64,000 bases of DNA. It comes from Nocardioides rotundus. Lineage in GTDB: Bacteria; Actinomycetota; Actinomycetes; Propionibacteriales; Nocardioidaceae. Positions within the stretch are counted from its first letter, which is position 1; each line of letters begins with the position of its first letter. Of the stretch, positions 19,988-28,611 are shown piece after piece. The notes beneath the pieces were generated by a model that saw nothing but the letters and a program-made list of their open reading frames with translations, was not told where the DNA came from and did no database searches. The stretch spans positions 1-64,000 of the forward strand of contig NZ_CP082922.1 of assembly GCF_019931675.1 (NCBI RefSeq), given 5' to 3'. A program made the translations under genes and the position numbers.

Positions 19988-21829
19988 ATGGGATTCCAGA
20001 CACCGCTCTACGAGTTGAGCGACTACCTGAAGTGGACCACAAGCGGGAGGATCCAGCTGCCGGACTACCAACGCGGCTACAAGTGGGAGGACGAGCGAAT
20101 CCGCCAATTGCTTGTCACGATCTTGCGCGGCCATCCGCTCGGCGTGGTGATGCTACTCAAGAGCGGCAACGATCAAATCCGGTTCAAGCCGCGATCGGTC
20201 GAGGGCACCAAGGTTCCTGACGGAGCGCACCCCGAGTGGTTGCTCCTAGACGGACAGCAGCGTTTGACGTCGCTAACCCAGGCACTGACCGGCGATGGTG
20301 TCGTCGACACCATGGACAGTCGCGGCAAGCGGATGAAGCGCCGGTACTACGTCGATATCGCCGTCGCCCTTGAGGGGGAGGACCGGATATCCGAAGCCGT
20401 CATCTCGTTGCCGGCCGACGGCATCGAGCGGACCAACTTCGGCAAAGGCATCGTGCGAGACGTCTCGACGCCGGACAAGGAGCGGGCCGAAGGCCTGTTC
20501 CCTGTGCGGCTATTGTTCGGAGACGCAATGTCGTGGCTCTTCGACTTCAAGGACCGCGAACTGGCCAAAGAGTTCAACACAGCGATCATCAACCCGAGTG
20601 GGACCTACAACATCCCCGCGATCGAGCTCGACAAGGAGACGAGCAAGAGCGCGGTCGCCACGGTCTTCGAGAAGGTCAACACCGGCGGTCTGCCGCTGAA
20701 CGCCTTCGAGTTGCTGACCGCCACCTTCGCCGGCGACAAGGGATACTTCGACAAGCACGGCACCGACTTCCGCCTCAATGACGACTGGATGGAGACTCGG
20801 GCAAAGTTCTCCCCCTATCCGGTGTTGGCAAACCTGGAGAACACCGACTTCCTGCAGGCTGTCACCCTGCTGGCCACCCGCAAGCGCAACCTTGCCCACA
20901 CCGGACCGCGGCCACCTGCCGTCAGCGCCAAACGCGAGGATGTCCTGAAGCTGGCCCTGGGCGACTACCTCGAATGGGTGGGTCCATTGCGGGAGGCGTT
21001 CATCTGGGCTTCGGACTTCCTGGCGGACCGGCACATCTTCGACACTCGCTTCTTGCCGTACCCGAAGCAGCTCGTGCCGCTTGCCGCGATCCGGGTGGTG
21101 ATGGGGCAGGGTGCCGATCTGCTCGGTCCTCGTGAAAGGCTCGTCCGCTGGTTCTGGTGCGGCATTCTCGGTGAGCTCTACGGCGGGGCGATCGAGACTC
21201 GGTTCGTTCGTGACCTCGAGCAGGTTCCGGTATGGGCGCAGGGCGAGGCGAATTCGGCGACGCCCAACACCGTTAACGACGCCACCTTCGTCGAGTCCAG
21301 GTTGCACTCGCTTCGCACCAGGTCGGCGGCGGCATATAAGGGCATCTACGCACTGCTCCTCGGTAATCAGGCGCGGGACTGGATGGAGGACAAGGCGCTC
21401 GACAAGGTGCAGTACGTCAACTTGGCGGTCGACATCCACCACATTTTCCCCCGGCGGTGGTCTAGCCAGAACGACATCGACGCTGAGCGCCGCGAGAGCA
21501 TTGTCAACAAGACCGCCGTCTCGGCTGTTACCAATCGCACGATCGGCGGCAGCGCGCCGTCGGCGTACCTCCGGCTGATCGAGAAGAAGGCTCAGATCTC
21601 TCCCGACCATCTTGACGGCCTGCTTGAAGCGCATCTCGTTCCCGCGCAGATACTGCGGGCCGACGACTTCGACGCCTTCTTCGTTGCACGTCGTGAGCGC
21701 CTGTGTCAGCTCGTGGAGAAGGCGATGGGCAAGGCTGTGCCGCGGGACGTGGATCGCGGGGAATCCGAGGAGGACTCGGCGCAGTTCGAGCCTGCCGAGA
21801 TCGAAGAACTCCCCGACGAGTCCGACTGA
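19988..21829 (+). CDS. DUF262-HNH protein (GmrSD-like, putative anti-phage)
   Basis: DUF262 proteins, including GmrS and SspE, couple a ParB-like nucleotide-hydrolysing domain to a nuclease and restrict modified phage DNA. The 613-residue product has PDYQRGYKWEDERIRQLL and the hallmark LLLDGQQRLTSL (about 85-96), and ends with a DUF1524/HNH-like nuclease containing VDIHHIFPRRW and the trailing NRTIGGSAPSAYL. ATG 19988 is chosen because GGAGACGGAGGGGG precedes it and the earlier frame is not protein-like. It is a single-gene version with both halves fused. The target is unknown; a housekeeping role is unlikely given the island context. Confidence 0.85.
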   Translation: MGFQTPLYELSDYLKWTTSGRIQLPDYQRGYKWEDERIRQLLVTILRGHPLGVVMLLKSGNDQIRFKPRSVEGTKVPDGAHPEWLLLDGQQRLTSLTQALTGDGVVDTMDSRGKRMKRRYYVDIAVALEGEDRISEAVISLPADGIERTNFGKGIVRDVSTPDKERAEGLFPVRLLFGDAMSWLFDFKDRELAKEFNTAIINPSGTYNIPAIELDKETSKSAVATVFEKVNTGGLPLNAFELLTATFAGDKGYFDKHGTDFRLNDDWMETRAKFSPYPVLANLENTDFLQAVTLLATRKRNLAHTGPRPPAVSAKREDVLKLALGDYLEWVGPLREAFIWASDFLADRHIFDTRFLPYPKQLVPLAAIRVVMGQGADLLGPRERLVRWFWCGILGELYGGAIETRFVRDLEQVPVWAQGEANSATPNTVNDATFVESRLHSLRTRSAAAYKGIYALLLGNQARDWMEDKALDKVQYVNLAVDIHHIFPRRWSSQNDIDAERRESIVNKTAVSAVTNRTIGGSAPSAYLRLIEKKAQISPDHLDGLLEAHLVPAQILRADDFDAFFVARRERLCQLVEKAMGKAVPRDVDRGESEEDSAQFEPAEIEELPDESD

Positions 21830-21981
21830 TGCTGTGAGTGGCCCGACCCGGTCGTTGCCGAGGAGGACATGCACGAGAAGCGTGAAGTCGGCGGTTCCAT
21901 TGGCCTATGCGGGGTTTCCCAGCGAGCAGCCCAGTGAGGTGAACTTCTCTACTCCCGTCACAAGCACCCGCCTTGAGGGAG

Positions 21982-22899
21982 TCAACTCGCGTCCAGGAAC
22001 GCCTGGAAGCGCTCGTCCAGCAGCAGCCGATCGGGACGCTCCGTCCGCCGCTCCGGCAGCACCATCAACGGCTTGCCGTGAAATTCTTGGATGCCGTGCC
22101 GGAGCATCGGGCCGTCCTCCTCGTGCAGCACCCGCGCGTTGATCTGGACCTCGTAGTCACCGGTGATGCCGAGGATCCTCCGGTCGTAGGCAGCATGGTG
22201 CATCTTGCAGAGGGTCAGACCGTTCGTGACGACCGGCCGACCGCCGGCACCGTCCTCCTGGATGTGCGCGGCGTCGAGCAGGTCGCCGTGGCGGAAGGAG
22301 CAGACGGCGCACGAGGTCTGGTACGCCCGGAGCACCGCCGCGCGGAAGGGCCGCTGGTGCAGGCGCATCCTGGTCAACTGCTGGCGGTACGACGGCTCCA
22401 ACTCGAGCTCGACGGACGGCCAGACGATGTCCGGCTGAGGCACGGCATCGATGTCGACGACGAACTGAAGGTCGGCGCGTTCCTCCCCGACGAGGTAGAT
22501 TGGGTAGAGCGGGCTGTAACCACCGCCTTGCACGCCGAGCCACCAGATCAGCGGAAGCCGCTCGTGCATCGCGGCTCGCAACGCACGGTTCTGATAGTGA
22601 TCGGGATCCGTTCCGCGCATCTTGTAGCGGTACAGCCCGTCCAGTCCGACCGCGTCGTCGTAGGGGCGTTCGGAGCCCTCGGGACGGTAGACGGTCCGGA
22701 TCGAGAGCGCCGCCCCGAGCTGACCCGGCTTCCAGATCCCCTGCTGGGTCGGCATCAACCGGACCGATTCACCCGCCAGCGTCAGGTTGCTGGTGTCGTC
22801 CTGGCTGAAGGTCTCCTTGCCCGCGGCACGCCGTTCGTCGAGCCAACGGAAGGCCGCATGCCGGACCGCCAACTCGCGGAGACGCTCCTCAGGGGTCAC
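21982..22899 (-). CDS. HNH endonuclease (restriction-type)
   Basis: The 305-residue protein ends in an HNH_2 domain: CAVCSFRHGDLLDAAHI, then GGRPVVTNGLTLCKMHHAAYD, with zinc-binding CxxC. The N-terminal half has IWKPGQLGAALSI, DGLYRYKMRGTDPDHYQNRAL and LPLIWWLGVQGGGYSPLYPIYLVGE, a pattern shared with putative modification-dependent restriction nucleases; it may be an SRA-like or similar DNA-recognition domain, which I cannot prove. It faces the DUF262 gene tail to tail (152-bp gap, no gene). Together they suggest a restriction patch. ATG 22899 is used. Confidence 0.85.
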   Translation of the reverse strand: MTPEERLRELAVRHAAFRWLDERRAAGKETFSQDDTSNLTLAGESVRLMPTQQGIWKPGQLGAALSIRTVYRPEGSERPYDDAVGLDGLYRYKMRGTDPDHYQNRALRAAMHERLPLIWWLGVQGGGYSPLYPIYLVGEERADLQFVVDIDAVPQPDIVWPSVELELEPSYRQQLTRMRLHQRPFRAAVLRAYQTSCAVCSFRHGDLLDAAHIQEDGAGGRPVVTNGLTLCKMHHAAYDRRILGITGDYEVQINARVLHEEDGPMLRHGIQEFHGKPLMVLPERRTERPDRLLLDERFQAFLDAS

Positions 22900-22962
22900 A
22901 GCGGGATCATGCCAGCAATCGGACGGCCGGCGCGCGATTCCGATGCTTCGCGTTCCCCGACC

Positions 22963-23964
22963 TCAGATCCGAACTCGGGCCTTGTAGGTCACCCGGACGA
23001 AGTTGACCTCGGTGGCGCGCCAGTTCGTGACCATCGCCCAGAAGGACACGCGCCGGCTGCTGGACCGCTTCCAGCCCTTGGTGATGCGCCCCCTGCAGCA
23101 CAGGTCCAGGTCACTTTGGAGCAAGTCGACTCGGCCGGTGAGGTCGAACGCATTGGCCGGAATCGAGATCCCATAGTTGGCTCGGGCGAAGCGTCCGCCC
23201 CAGCAGTCCAGATAAGCGATCTCGTAGTAGGAGTCCCGCTGGCCGTAGCAGTTCCCGCGAGTGCGGAACGAGGAGGCCTGGTTGCCCTCCTTGCGCTTCG
23301 TGAAGGTGCGCGTCACGATTTCACTGGTGAGCGTCACTCTTGCGGTGGCCACGTTGGAACCGCCATCCACCCGGATCCGATAGCTGCCCTTGGCAACGAA
23401 GTTGCCGTTGTCGTTCTTCCCGTTCCAAGTCCAGTCATTGCGCCCAGCCCATGCCCATGGACGCAGGGTGCGCACGGAAACGCCGTCGGCGTTCACGACC
23501 TCGATCGTCGGCCGCTCGTCGCCATCCTGGCGCCAGCTGAACCTGACGCTGTCGCGGTAGCCGTCACGAACGAGGGGATAGAACTTGGCGACGTTGACCG
23601 ACGCATTTGAGACCGTCATGACGGGCTCTGGCGCGGCCACGGAGAAGGTGGCGAGCCGATCGCCGGTGTTGCGGTCCCGAATCTCGCACCATTCCGGACC
23701 CTCGAACGAGCCGAGGTTCACAGTGAAGTTGCCGGTCGGAACGGCGAAGCCCCCGCTCCACCCGCCACTGTCACAGTAGGTCTCGATCTCGGAAGGGTCG
23801 CCCTCATTGAACCCTTCGACGATGACGCTGGCTCCCGAGGAAAACTGCTCTCCGCTCGGGCTGTAGACGTCGATCGGCGAGTAGGCGAGAGCTGGCGAGC
23901 TGAGGCCAAGAGTGGTGATGGCGATGGCCACCAGGACAAGGAGTGCGCGGCGAAGAAGTGACAT
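22963..23964 (-). CDS. Secreted protein with FlgD/Ig-like fold
   Basis: The 333-residue protein has a clear signal peptide (MSLLRRALLVLVAIAITTLG to ALA-YSPI). Its centre resembles a FlgD-type Ig-like domain: RTLRPWAWAGRNDWTWNGKND and NGNFVAKGSYRIRVDG. The C-terminal third has several cysteines (NCYGQRDSYYEIAYLDCWGG, LCCRGR) that could form disulfides outside the cell. No enzymatic motif is visible. ATG 23964 starts the signal peptide. It is a lone gene with lower GC content, next to the HNH gene on the same strand, and its function is unknown. Confidence 0.8.
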   Translation of the reverse strand: MSLLRRALLVLVAIAITTLGLSSPALAYSPIDVYSPSGEQFSSGASVIVEGFNEGDPSEIETYCDSGGWSGGFAVPTGNFTVNLGSFEGPEWCEIRDRNTGDRLATFSVAAPEPVMTVSNASVNVAKFYPLVRDGYRDSVRFSWRQDGDERPTIEVVNADGVSVRTLRPWAWAGRNDWTWNGKNDNGNFVAKGSYRIRVDGGSNVATARVTLTSEIVTRTFTKRKEGNQASSFRTRGNCYGQRDSYYEIAYLDCWGGRFARANYGISIPANAFDLTGRVDLLQSDLDLCCRGRITKGWKRSSSRRVSFWAMVTNWRATEVNFVRVTYKARVRI

Positions 23965-24076
23965 GGAAGGTTCCCCGGAGAGTGGATCGATGGAGGCGGA
24001 ACCAATCGTGAGCCGGGCGCTCAGGGAAATCTCAGGAACCGGAGGAACTGCGACTTAAGACAGCACCCGAGATTGC

Positions 24077-25213
24077 CTACTCCATCGCCGGCGCATCCCC
24101 AGAGAGCGTGACGGAGGCATGGATCAGCGGATGGTCGGAGATCCGCCCGCGCCCGACCTCGCCGTACCCGGAGAAGGAAACCCCCGTGGTTGAGCCGAAG
24201 ATCCAGTCGATCCGGTTGGCGGGGGAGCGGCAGGGAGACGCCGTACCCCCGTTGGCGGCCTGGGCGTTGGCGCCGCGGGTGACGCTGCAGAACGCCTCCG
24301 CCTTCTCGTTGAAGTCGCCCATCAGGAAGGTCGGGATGCCGGCCTGGCCGCCGCTGGGGCGCTGCAGCCTGTTCATCAGCGCGATCTCCTTGCGGGTCGC
24401 GATCGTCCGCCACCGTTGCGCGTTGCAGCGCGTGCTCGCCGGGTTGTGCACGTTGATGAACCACGCCAGCCGGCCGGTCTCGCGATGCTTGAGCAGGACG
24501 TAGGGCACCCGCACCGGCTTGCCGTGGAAGTACGGGATCTGCATGGTGCTGGCCCGCACCATCTCGAAGACAGTGGTGTTCCACCCGATGGAGTTGCGCA
24601 CCGGGTTCCGGCCGAAGCGCATCCCCGGGTACGTCTCCCAGCCGCCGGTCATCCCCAGGAACGCGCCGTTCTGCATCGCCTCGAACTCCTGGAAGCCGAT
24701 CACGTCGACGCCGACACCGCGGATCGCCCCCACCGTGCCGCCCATCCGCGCTCGGGCACCCGCCCACCGGCAGCACATGTTCCCGCCGGGACGCGTGTGG
24801 GAGTTGCCCAGCACGTTGAGGCTGGCGATCCGGAAGGTGGCCGGGTCCGCCGGGCCCGCCGGCTCCTCACCGAGCGCCCCCTCGACCAGGTCGCGCAGCC
24901 CGGCCGCGCCCGCGTCGGCAGCAGCCTGCCCACCGTCGGCTTTGGGCCGACGCTTCGGGGACTTCTTCTCCTTCGGCTGCCTGGACTGCTTGGGCTCGAT
25001 CTGGCCGCCGCTGTCGCTGCGGACGTCCGCTGACGGTACGTCGGACCCGGAGCCCGAGGGCGTTTCGGAGGTCTGCTTCGCGGTGCTGTCCACGGCCGAG
25101 GCGCGGTCGTCGGTCGGGGTGAGCCGCCCGACCGCGACCAGAGCCGCGACCAGGATCCCCACTCCGAGCAGGGTCAGCAGGAGCGCGCGACGCGACTCGT
25201 TGGGAATGCCCAC
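24077..25213 (-). CDS. Membrane-anchored endonuclease/exonuclease/phosphatase family protein
   Basis: The EEP fold includes nucleases, phosphodiesterases and lipid phosphatases. The 378-residue product has an N-terminal membrane segment (RALLLTLLGVGILVAALVAVG), a long charged linker (about 50-120) and an EEP domain with FRIASLNVLG, VIGFQEFE (catalytic Glu), INVHNPAS, FLMGDFNEK and ISDHPLIHA. GTG 25213 has a GGAGAG site and starts just before the membrane segment; the longer frame upstream is unlikely. The catalytic domain should face outside. An extracellular nuclease role is plausible but unproven. It is divergent from the following lipoprotein gene. Confidence 0.85.
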   Translation of the reverse strand: MGIPNESRRALLLTLLGVGILVAALVAVGRLTPTDDRASAVDSTAKQTSETPSGSGSDVPSADVRSDSGGQIEPKQSRQPKEKKSPKRRPKADGGQAAADAGAAGLRDLVEGALGEEPAGPADPATFRIASLNVLGNSHTRPGGNMCCRWAGARARMGGTVGAIRGVGVDVIGFQEFEAMQNGAFLGMTGGWETYPGMRFGRNPVRNSIGWNTTVFEMVRASTMQIPYFHGKPVRVPYVLLKHRETGRLAWFINVHNPASTRCNAQRWRTIATRKEIALMNRLQRPSGGQAGIPTFLMGDFNEKAEAFCSVTRGANAQAANGGTASPCRSPANRIDWIFGSTTGVSFSGYGEVGRGRISDHPLIHASVTLSGDAPAME

Positions 25214-25302
25214 GCGTCCACTCTCCGGGTGACCTCGTGCCTGACTGGTGGGCCTGACCATAACCCGGGGTGACACCCGGCGTCCCGTGATCTTCACCGC
25301 AT

Positions 25303-25357
25303 GCGGGTTGAGTGCGCGGCCCTGTGGGGAGTACGACGCTCCGCGCACTCAACTCGC
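25303..25357. repeat. Dispersed hairpin repeat family C, copy 1
   Basis: GCGGGTTGAGTGCGCGG (25303-25319) pairs with 25341-25357 with one G-T wobble; the loop contains GTGGGGAGTACGACG. A near-identical element is at 52002-52050. It lies in the divergent space before the lipoprotein start. Confidence 0.88.
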
Positions 25358-25376
25358 GGCACTACGCTCGGGCGCC

Positions 25377-26363
25377 ATGGGCATGCGTGGCGTTCTCGGA
25401 GTCGGGCTCGTCGGCGCGCTCCTGAGCGGCTGTGCGGGGACGGCCACGTACGAGCGGGACGCAGCGCCCACCAGCGCCGAAGCATCAGCCGACCGACAGC
25501 AGACCGACGCGGAGGGGACCCCCGTCGACACGGCCCTCACGCTCGCGCCGCCCACCGCCGACACGGTGACGGTCACCGACTGGGACGCGATCCGCGCCCG
25601 CCTCGACGTGCCCGACATGACCAGCGAGGACCCGATCACCGACCGCAACGCCTTCTGGGAGCGCGTACGCACCGAGGCGGTCACGCTCACCGCGGGCGAG
25701 CTCAGCGCCCAGGCAAGCCGCCTCGAGCTGGACGCCGGCTTCACCCGCGACGACGTCGACTGGGAGGCGCACTGGACCGGCCCGGACGGCCCGGGCTGGG
25801 TCCTCGGGATGCGCCCCGACCTCGACATGTCCCTGGTCGAGCAGGCCACCCGCGACGGGCTGCTGCCCCAGGACGCCCGGATCGACGGCCGGCTGGTGAT
25901 CGCCAACGGCGCCCGGAGCGGGGAATGGGCCGAGGCGGGCGAGCTGGTCGAGGGGGAGCCGGAGGCGACGTACCTCCGCCGCGGCTGCTCACCCCTCCGC
26001 GACGCGCTCGGCCCGGACGCGACCGTCGAGGACCAGGACGCCCTGCTCGCCAAGCACGACATCGCGGCGCTGGACGCGCTGAGGCAGTACGCCGTCACCT
26101 TCGCCGGCGACACCGCCACCGCCCACCTCGGCCAGGGCCGCGACGACCTGCAGGCGCGCGCCGCGCTCGGCGACGACTGGCCGCGCACCGGCCCGATCGG
26201 CTGGCCCGACGCCTTCGGAGACAGTACGGCGAACCCAGGCGCCGGGAGCATCGAGCTCACGGTCCGCAACGAGGTCGCGGCCACCGGGGTCACCCTCAAC
26301 GGCGAGCTCCCGTTCGCGGTGTGCAACGAGGTCACGCCGATGGAGGAGCCGACCGGGCTCTGA
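25377..26363 (+). CDS. Putative lipoprotein
   Basis: This is a 328-residue exported protein with a lipobox (VGLVGALLSGCAG), so lipid attachment at the cysteine near residue 21 is likely. A threonine/alanine-rich linker follows, then a mostly acidic domain with WDAIRARLDVPDMT and two further cysteines (GCSPLRDAL, AVCNEV). I do not recognise the fold. ATG 25377 gives the shortest sensible signal peptide; ATG 25383 is an alternative. The TGA stop is the first codon of repeat family A, as in gyrB. The gene is alone on its strand until SURF1 180 bp later. Confidence 0.78.
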   Translation: MGMRGVLGVGLVGALLSGCAGTATYERDAAPTSAEASADRQQTDAEGTPVDTALTLAPPTADTVTVTDWDAIRARLDVPDMTSEDPITDRNAFWERVRTEAVTLTAGELSAQASRLELDAGFTRDDVDWEAHWTGPDGPGWVLGMRPDLDMSLVEQATRDGLLPQDARIDGRLVIANGARSGEWAEAGELVEGEPEATYLRRGCSPLRDALGPDATVEDQDALLAKHDIAALDALRQYAVTFAGDTATAHLGQGRDDLQARAALGDDWPRTGPIGWPDAFGDSTANPGAGSIELTVRNEVAATGVTLNGELPFAVCNEVTPMEEPTGL

Positions 26364-26511
26364 GGTGGTCTCGACAAGCTCGACCACCGAAGGCGAGCCC
26401 GACCACCGAAGGGCAGCTCGACCACCGACGGGCGGCTCGACCACCGAAGGGGGGCTCGACCACCGAGGGCGAGCCCGACCACCGACGGGGGGCTCGACCA
26501 CCGATGGGCGC
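26362..26511 (+). repeat. Palindromic repeat family A with 7 x 19-bp tandem array
   Basis: The palindrome GAGGTGGTCTCGACAAGC leads into seven exact 19-bp units (26379-26511), each starting CTCGACCACCGA or CCCGACCACCGA and ending in a variable G-rich tail. Since 19 is not a multiple of 3, the array cannot be a protein repeat. It lies between the lipoprotein stop and SURF1. Confidence 0.92.
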
Positions 26512-26542
26512 CGGCGAAGGGGGCCGCCGTACCCTCGAACCC

Positions 26543-27385
26543 GTGAACCGCGCGCTGGCCCCTCGCTACTGGCCGGGCCACCTGCTGGCCCTGGTGCTGT
26601 GCGGCGTCGCGATCGGGCTGGGCAACTGGCAGTTCGACGGCTGGCAGGCCGGCCGCGAGGCCGAGGCGCGCGACCTCACCCGGGTCGAGCCGGTCGGCAT
26701 CGACCAGGTGATGGGCCCCGACGACCCCTTCCCGAGCGAGGGCGTCGGGCAGCCGGTGACCCTGCAGGGCACCTGGGTCCCCGACGGCACCGTCTACGTC
26801 TCCGGGCGGCAGAACGGCGCGCGCGAGGGCTACTGGGCCGTGACCCCCCTGGCGCTGGGCGGGGAGGGCAACCCCGCGCTGCTCATCGTCCGCGGCTGGA
26901 CTCCCGACCCCGCGCAGGCGCCCGAGCCCCCGACGGGCGAGGCCGAGCTGGTCGCCTGGCTCCAGCCGCCCGAGGGCACCTCCGGCGTCACCGACGACAA
27001 CCCGAACGACGACGTCCTCCCGCAGGTGCGGATCGCCGACGCCATCCAGCACGTCGACCAGGACCTCTACGGCGCGTTCGCCATCAGCGCCGACGAGGTC
27101 GCACCCGGCGACTGGCCGGTCGGGGACGCCGCCGTCAACGCCGGCACCGACGGGCTGACCCAGGTCACACCGGAGGAGGTCCCCGAGGTCGGCCAGTTCA
27201 CCGCCCTGCGCAACTTCCTCTACGGCGTGGAGTGGTGGATCTTCGGCGGCTTCGTCGTCTTCTTGTGGTGGCAGTGGCTGCGCGACCGGCTCCGCGCGGA
27301 GCAGGCGGCGGAGGAGAACGAGGAGAAGAACGAGAACACCGAGGACGTGGAGGCGCCGGGCGACCCCGTAGGCCCCACCCCGTAG
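26543..27385 (+). CDS. SURF1 family protein
   Basis: SURF1 proteins assist heme a insertion and assembly of cytochrome c oxidase. The 280-residue product has the family layout: an N-terminal membrane helix (LALVLCGVAIGLGNWQF), an extracytoplasmic domain with GQPVTLQGTWVPDGTVYVSG and LLIVRGWTPD, and a C-terminal membrane helix (EWWIFGGFVVFLWWQWLRDR). A charged glutamate-rich tail follows. GTG 26543 is chosen as the first start giving the family N-terminus. Placement before DUF3817 is common in actinobacteria. It is followed by DUF3817 with a 10-bp gap. Confidence 0.9.
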   Translation: MNRALAPRYWPGHLLALVLCGVAIGLGNWQFDGWQAGREAEARDLTRVEPVGIDQVMGPDDPFPSEGVGQPVTLQGTWVPDGTVYVSGRQNGAREGYWAVTPLALGGEGNPALLIVRGWTPDPAQAPEPPTGEAELVAWLQPPEGTSGVTDDNPNDDVLPQVRIADAIQHVDQDLYGAFAISADEVAPGDWPVGDAAVNAGTDGLTQVTPEEVPEVGQFTALRNFLYGVEWWIFGGFVVFLWWQWLRDRLRAEQAAEENEEKNENTEDVEAPGDPVGPTP

Positions 27386-27395
27386 CCTCGGCCCC

Positions 27396-27770
27396 GTGAA
27401 GAACGCGCTGCTCCGCTACCGGGTGATGGCGACGATCGTGGGAGTGCTCCTCGTCGTGCTGTGCCTGGTCGGCGTCCCCCTCGCCAACTTCGACGGCAGC
27501 GGGATGTGGGGGATCTTCGACTCCACGCCCGCGCTGGTGACCCCCGGCTCGCAGGTCCAGCAGATCGGCGAGGCGATCACCAGCTACCTCGGCGTCGCGC
27601 ACGGCTGGCTCTACATGATCTTCCTCATCTGCGCCTTCCTGCTCGCCCGCCGGGAGCGCTGGGACGTCCCCTTCACCCTGGTCACCCTGGTGATGGGCAC
27701 CGTCCCGATCCTGTCGTTCTGGGCCGAGCGCCGCGCGACGAAGCGGGTGCTCGCCGAGCAGCGCGCCTAG
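27396..27770 (+). CDS. DUF3817 membrane protein
   Basis: This is a 124-residue membrane protein of unknown function with about three hydrophobic segments: VMATIVGVLLVVLCLVGV, GWLYMIFLICAFLLARR and LVTLVMGTVPILSFWAE. The invariant-looking HGWLYMIF is typical of DUF3817. It lies 10 bp after SURF1, and its GTG start at 27396 supports co-transcription with that gene. A second DUF3817 gene is at 44812. Confidence 0.88.
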   Translation: MKNALLRYRVMATIVGVLLVVLCLVGVPLANFDGSGMWGIFDSTPALVTPGSQVQQIGEAITSYLGVAHGWLYMIFLICAFLLARRERWDVPFTLVTLVMGTVPILSFWAERRATKRVLAEQRA

Positions 27771-27780
27771 CCTGTCCTCC

Positions 27781-28611
27781 ATGACCACGGCGTTCGTCCT
27801 CGGCGGCGGCGGCGTCCTGGGCGCCGTCGAGGTCGGCATGCTGCAGGCCCTGCTCGAGCGCGGCATCCGCCCCGACCTCGTGCTGGGCACCAGCGTCGGC
27901 GCGCTCAACGGTGCCATGGTCGCCCGCGACCCGTCCCCGGACGTCGTCGACCGGATGATCGACCTGTGGCGAGGCGCCGGCGACGCGGGGGAGGTGTACG
28001 GCGACCGCCCGCTGCGCACGGTCCGCCGCGCCGTGAGCAGCCGCACCCATCTGTACTCCCCGCGCCCCCTGCGGCTCGCCCTCGCCGAGGAGTTCGGCGA
28101 CCTCACCTTCGAGGAGCTCCCGGTGCGGTTCCAGGTGTGCGCCGCCTCGATCGAGCGGGCCGCCGAGCACTGGTTCGACTCCGGCCCGGTGGTGGACGCG
28201 GTGCTCGCGAGCGCCGCCGTACCCGGCCTGCTGCCGCCGGCCCGGGTGGGCGAGGAGCACTACCTCGACGGGGGCATCGTCAACTCCGTCCCGCTCGGCC
28301 GCGCCGTGGCGCTGGGCGCGAACCGGGTGTTCGTGCTGCAGGTCGGCCGGCTGGACCGGCCGCTCACCGTGCCCCGCCGCCCCTGGGAGGTCGCCCGCGT
28401 CTCCTTCGAGATCGCCCGGCGCCACCGCTTCGTCCGCGAGCTCGCCGAGGTACCCGACGGCGTCGAGTGCCACGTGCTGCCCGCCGCCGGCACCGGGCCG
28501 CGCGACGACAACGTGCTCGCCTTCCGCGACTTCTCCCGGGTGATGGACAAGATCGAGCAGACCCACGCCGCGTCGGTCGCCTACCTCGACGAGATCGGCG
28601 CCCGTCCGTGA
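27781..28611 (+). CDS. Patatin-like phospholipase
   Basis: This is a putative lipid acyl hydrolase with a Ser-Asp dyad. The 276-residue product has the oxyanion hole GGGGVLGAVEVG, the nucleophile elbow GTSVGALNG (GxSxG) and the DGG motif YLDGGIVNSVPLG. No signal peptide is visible, so it probably acts in the cytoplasm or on the inner leaflet. It starts at ATG 27781 and overlaps the next gene by 4 bp (GTGA), linking it to an acyltransferase; the pair may act on the same phospholipids. Confidence 0.9.
   Translation: MTTAFVLGGGGVLGAVEVGMLQALLERGIRPDLVLGTSVGALNGAMVARDPSPDVVDRMIDLWRGAGDAGEVYGDRPLRTVRRAVSSRTHLYSPRPLRLALAEEFGDLTFEELPVRFQVCAASIERAAEHWFDSGPVVDAVLASAAVPGLLPPARVGEEHYLDGGIVNSVPLGRAVALGANRVFVLQVGRLDRPLTVPRRPWEVARVSFEIARRHRFVRELAEVPDGVECHVLPAAGTGPRDDNVLAFRDFSRVMDKIEQTHAASVAYLDEIGARP

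Noticed and set aside
18638..25213. Integrative element with att sites at tRNA-Ala
   Set aside because: No integrase and no second copy of the tRNA 3' end were found; only composition and gene content suggest acquisition.
26379..26511. CRISPR array
   Set aside because: The units are 19 bp with no separate spacers, and no cas genes are near; it is a tandem repeat.
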